A stretch of 41,660 nt of DNA from Oscillospiraceae bacterium. GTDB taxonomy: Bacteria; Bacillota; Clostridia; Christensenellales; Aristaeellaceae. Every line of letters begins with the position of its first letter. The stretch's first letter is position 1. Of this stretch, positions 39,609 to 41,660 are shown in pieces. The position numbers and the translations under genes are program-made. A model generated the notes under the pieces. That model was not told the origin of the DNA and did not search any database. It saw only the letters and a list, made by a program, of their open reading frames with translations. Location: contig JAISWI010000083.1 in assembly GCA_031270865.1 (NCBI GenBank), positions 1 to 41,660 on the forward strand. Direction: 5' to 3'.

Positions 39609-39735
39609 TCGTATGTTTCACGAGCAGAGGATCACCGCAAAAGCGGTGGTCCTTTTACGATTATGGTTACAGGGTAAATAAAATTTTCCAAAAAGGTTTA
39701 CAAAACCTATCTCCTCACCCTGTTATATAGAGGGC
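39609..39735 (+). repeat. Excisionase upstream segment (copy 2)
   Basis: Direct counterpart of the inverted copy at 5448-5572. It contains a terminator hairpin at its left end and, at its right end, an AGGTTT-ACA-AAACCT dyad followed by TGTTATATAG, which may be the promoter and operator of the excisionase gene; the TTTACA to TATATA distance (21 bases) is long for a plain promoter, so an activator or Xis autoregulation is possible. Confidence 0.75.
39626..39656 (+). terminator. Terminator downstream of the AcrVA2-like remnant
   Basis: AGAGGATCACCGC, AAAA loop, GCGGTGGTCCT and TTTT. It stops plus-strand transcripts before the excisionase gene. Confidence 0.75.
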
Positions 39736-39744
39736 TCTTTAAGG

Positions 39745-39930
39745 ATGGCGATCAGGGTCATACGCGGCGTTGTTGAGCTCGGTAAGTACCTGGGGGTAAG
39801 TTACCTAACCGCCCGACGAATCATCGAGCGGCCAGACTTTCCGTTGAAGGTGGTTTCCCAGCGCGTAAGGCTTATAGATGAAGCTGCGTTGAAAGAATGG
39901 CTGTCAAAGCCAAAGAGGGAGGGGAGGTAA
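39745..39930 (+). CDS. Excisionase-like small helix-turn-helix protein
   Basis: 61 residues. VVELGKYLGVSYLTARRIIE is a MerR/excisionase-type helix-turn-helix and QRVRLIDEAALKEWLSK the usual wing and ending. Such proteins bend DNA at attachment sites and direct an integrase towards excision; they often control their own promoter. It directly precedes an integrase remnant on the same strand, the Tn916-like xis-int order. AAGG stands very close to the ATG, so the start is not certain. This gene itself looks intact. Confidence 0.8.
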   Translation: MAIRVIRGVVELGKYLGVSYLTARRIIERPDFPLKVVSQRVRLIDEAALKEWLSKPKREGR

Positions 39931-39997
39931 CGCTCCTCTTGATTTATGGTCAAATAAGAGCTACTGTCTAATAACTAAACCAGAGGGAAGACGGAGC

Positions 39998-40872
39998 ATG
40001 AATAGACGAGCGAATGGTGAATGATAGCGGCCAAGGCAACGCGCGGACGGAAGGTGGCAGTCCAACTACACAATCACGCTTCCGGATGGTAGTAGGAAAA
40101 TCAAATCGGTGTGGGACAAGACGGAGAGGGGATGCGCGGAGAAGCTGCGCAAGGTTCTCTACGAGCGGAGCGATGGTACGTACCTGGAGCCGTCTAAGTT
40201 GCTGTTCAAGGATTGGATAATGAAATGGTTCGTTACCTACGGAGAACTGAGATGGGAATCGCCGCGAATTCGCGTTAACAACCTCATGGCAGTTGAACGG
40301 CATCTGATTCCCGATTTTGGTAATATCCCGATTCAAAAGATCCAGACCCACGCGGTTCAAGGACCTAGCAACCAGATGGTTGATAAAGAATTTTGTCTCG
40401 GCACTATCCAAATTAGTATTGGGATATTAAGGAGTAGCTTATAACAAAATGTCCAAAGGCAGAAACCGTGATAGGGTGGTTCCGTTGAACGGTAACCATA
40501 TAGAACTACTAGAGAAGCAATTAGTGTACCAGCGGAAGGAGCGGTTGAGGATGGGCAGTAAGTGGATTGGAGGACAGCCTAGAGGCGCGGATGAATGCGT
40601 TTTCCTAAGTCACAGAGGCACGATAATAGCAAATGGGCCGTTTAACATTGCGCTGCACAAAATATGCGTGAAGTATGGATTTACGCATACATCGATGCAC
40701 GGATTACGCCATTCGTACATAACCGAGCTTCTCTATCAAGGGGTTGATCCAAAGACTATTTCGCGGCTGGTAGGGCACGCAAATATCAGTATAACTTTGG
40801 AGAACCTACTCGCGCACGGATCTTGAAAAGATGCGGGAAGCGAACCGGAGGGCTACCACCTACTTAGGATAA
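39998..40872 (+). pseudogene. Tyrosine integrase, several lesions
   Basis: The N terminus is split by frame changes near 40025 and 40055 (GQGNARTEGG, then YTITLPDGSRKIKSVWDKTE in another frame). The core-binding domain is readable (LLFKDWIMKWFVTYGELRW, VERHLIPDFGNIPIQKI) to a stop at 40442-40444. About 110 residues with the first catalytic Arg are missing. The catalytic end is present (GRNRDRVVPLN, HGLRHSYITELLYQG, SRLVGHANISITLE), but a further frameshift near 40800 moves the tyrosine segment TYSRTDLEKMREANRRATTY into the next frame, ending at 40872. It cannot be active. Confidence 0.88.
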
Positions 40873-41085
40873 ATATACGGACGTAGCCCCGAAATATTCT
40901 GGGGATTTTCGCATGTCCGCCCATAATTTCGCCCAGCGCGGCGATTGAATCAGTTTCATGCTAATGAGATCTATTATTCGACATAGACAAAGAGCCGACA
41001 TGCAATAATGAAACTAAAACAGGTATGATTATGGCATAAAACCCGGAACGTATATTCGTTTTTCAAGTGGATTAGAGGTGTGAGA

Positions 41086-41318
41086 ATGGATACACGAGGA
41101 CTAGTCAACGAATACCGAGCTGCGCATTGGTTGCGGGTGATACAGGAACATGCGCAGGGCGAACAGCGCGTGAAGGAGCTTTGCGTGGAGCGGGGCTTCT
41201 CGCTACTAAAGGCAGAGGAACTACGCGAGAAAGTCGTGCAGGGGTAGATCTACTGATAGTTGAGATTAGGGGATATATCGTCCTAGATGACCCTCCTAAG
41301 CCGGTGAATTACCTATAG
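41086..41318 (+). pseudogene. IS66 family TnpA (accessory protein) remnant
   Basis: ATG at 41086 opens MDTRGLVNEYRAAHWLRVIQ, very close to the N terminus of clostridial IS66 TnpA proteins, and continues to KELCVERGFS; the YYYWQRKL part is lost and the frame stops at 41245-41247. The normal ending (VDLLIVEIRGYIVLDD) is found in another frame up to 41318. Nothing else recognisable lies at 40873-41085 or 41319-41495. Confidence 0.75.
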
Positions 41319-41495
41319 ATGCGATCCTTGTGTGTTATCATCCATTCCTTGATATTGATTTATTGTTTATCCAAAAGTCTAGCATCAATAATCTTTTGAG
41401 CATCTGAATCCCACTCTCGCCCAACTCTTGCGCCTTATTAAGTAAACGGTACCACTAGATCGGATGCTACCGTTTCCGCTTGTCCCAATGTTTCC

Positions 41496-41648
41496 TTATT
41501 TACAATTGCTCCAAAATACAAACAACGCGCCGCTTTGCGGATCCATTTCGAAACTGGCAACCACAATCGCCGCTAGTCCGTTTATCGACTTCCGCATGTC
41601 CGTATACGCGCAACATAGGTATACCTGTTTGCCTGTTATGCTCAGCAT
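41496..41648 (-). pseudogene. IS66 family TnpB (Orf2) remnant
   Basis: On the minus strand GAAGGAGGT is followed by ATG at 41648 and 50 codons: VYLCCAYTDMRKSINGLAAI then DPQSGALFVFW, the unmistakable start of IS66 Orf2/TnpB. A stop at 41496-41498 interrupts it; decayed sequence resembling the next part (YLIRRKSWARVGFRC) follows in another frame to about 41400. Its orientation is opposite to the nearby TnpA remnant. Confidence 0.8.
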
Positions 41649-41660
41649 ACCTCCTTCACA

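Noticed and set aside
40880-40915. CCCC...GGGG hairpin followed by TTTT as a terminator of the integrase remnant
   Set aside because: Only four strong pairs and a large loop; too weak to list.

Overview
The window looks like a moderately GC-rich member of the Bacillota (class Clostridia or a relative). I infer this from the PadR/DUF1048/DrrAB-type operon, strong AGGAGG ribosome binding sites with frequent GTG and TTG starts, an LplC/LplA-type sugar ABC transporter, an IS66-type remnant and a Firmicutes-style siphovirus module. No rRNA gene or species marker is present, so the taxonomy stays tentative.

Chromosomal left part (1-17.9 kb). 1-5383 is the end of a plus-strand operon for surface-polymer acylation: an acyl carrier protein (cut by the window edge), a MaoC hydratase, a DltB/AlgI-type MBOAT and two paralogous DltD-like SGNH proteins, each with a C-terminal ILEI/FAM3-like domain. 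5985-8184 is a PadR-controlled DrrAB-type exporter operon. 8325-10434 holds debris of an integrative element: a ParB-like gene and a broken large serine recombinase. 10416-15455 is a minus-strand oligopeptide transporter operon (oppA remnant, then B, C, D, F). Its binding-protein gene has lost its 5' part and lies head to head with a 5'-truncated sugar permease, followed by its binding protein (15465-17869).

Prophage remnant (about 18.2-39.1 kb). A degenerate tRNA-Lys(CUU)-like site and a tyrosine integrase are followed directly by a late regulator and a nearly complete head and tail module: small and large terminase, portal, MuF protein, scaffold, capsid, connectors, tail tube, tail chaperone with a -1 frameshift, tape measure, Dit and a Gp37-like protein. 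Repressor, replication and lysis genes are absent. A RelE/RHH toxin-antitoxin pair sits antisense inside the tail operon, and a truncated VapC-like PIN remnant lies after the tape measure gene. The right end is broken: the Gp37-like gene is frameshifted and cut short.

Right part (39.1-41.66 kb). This is a patchwork of broken mobile genes: the C-terminal part of an AcrVA2-family (anti-Cas12a-like) protein, an excisionase-like gene, a tyrosine integrase with several lesions, and IS66 TnpA and TnpB remnants in opposite orientations. A terminator-plus-promoter segment of about 126 bp upstream of the excisionase is repeated in inverted orientation 34 kb away at 5448-5572, so pieces of related integrative elements bracket most of the window.
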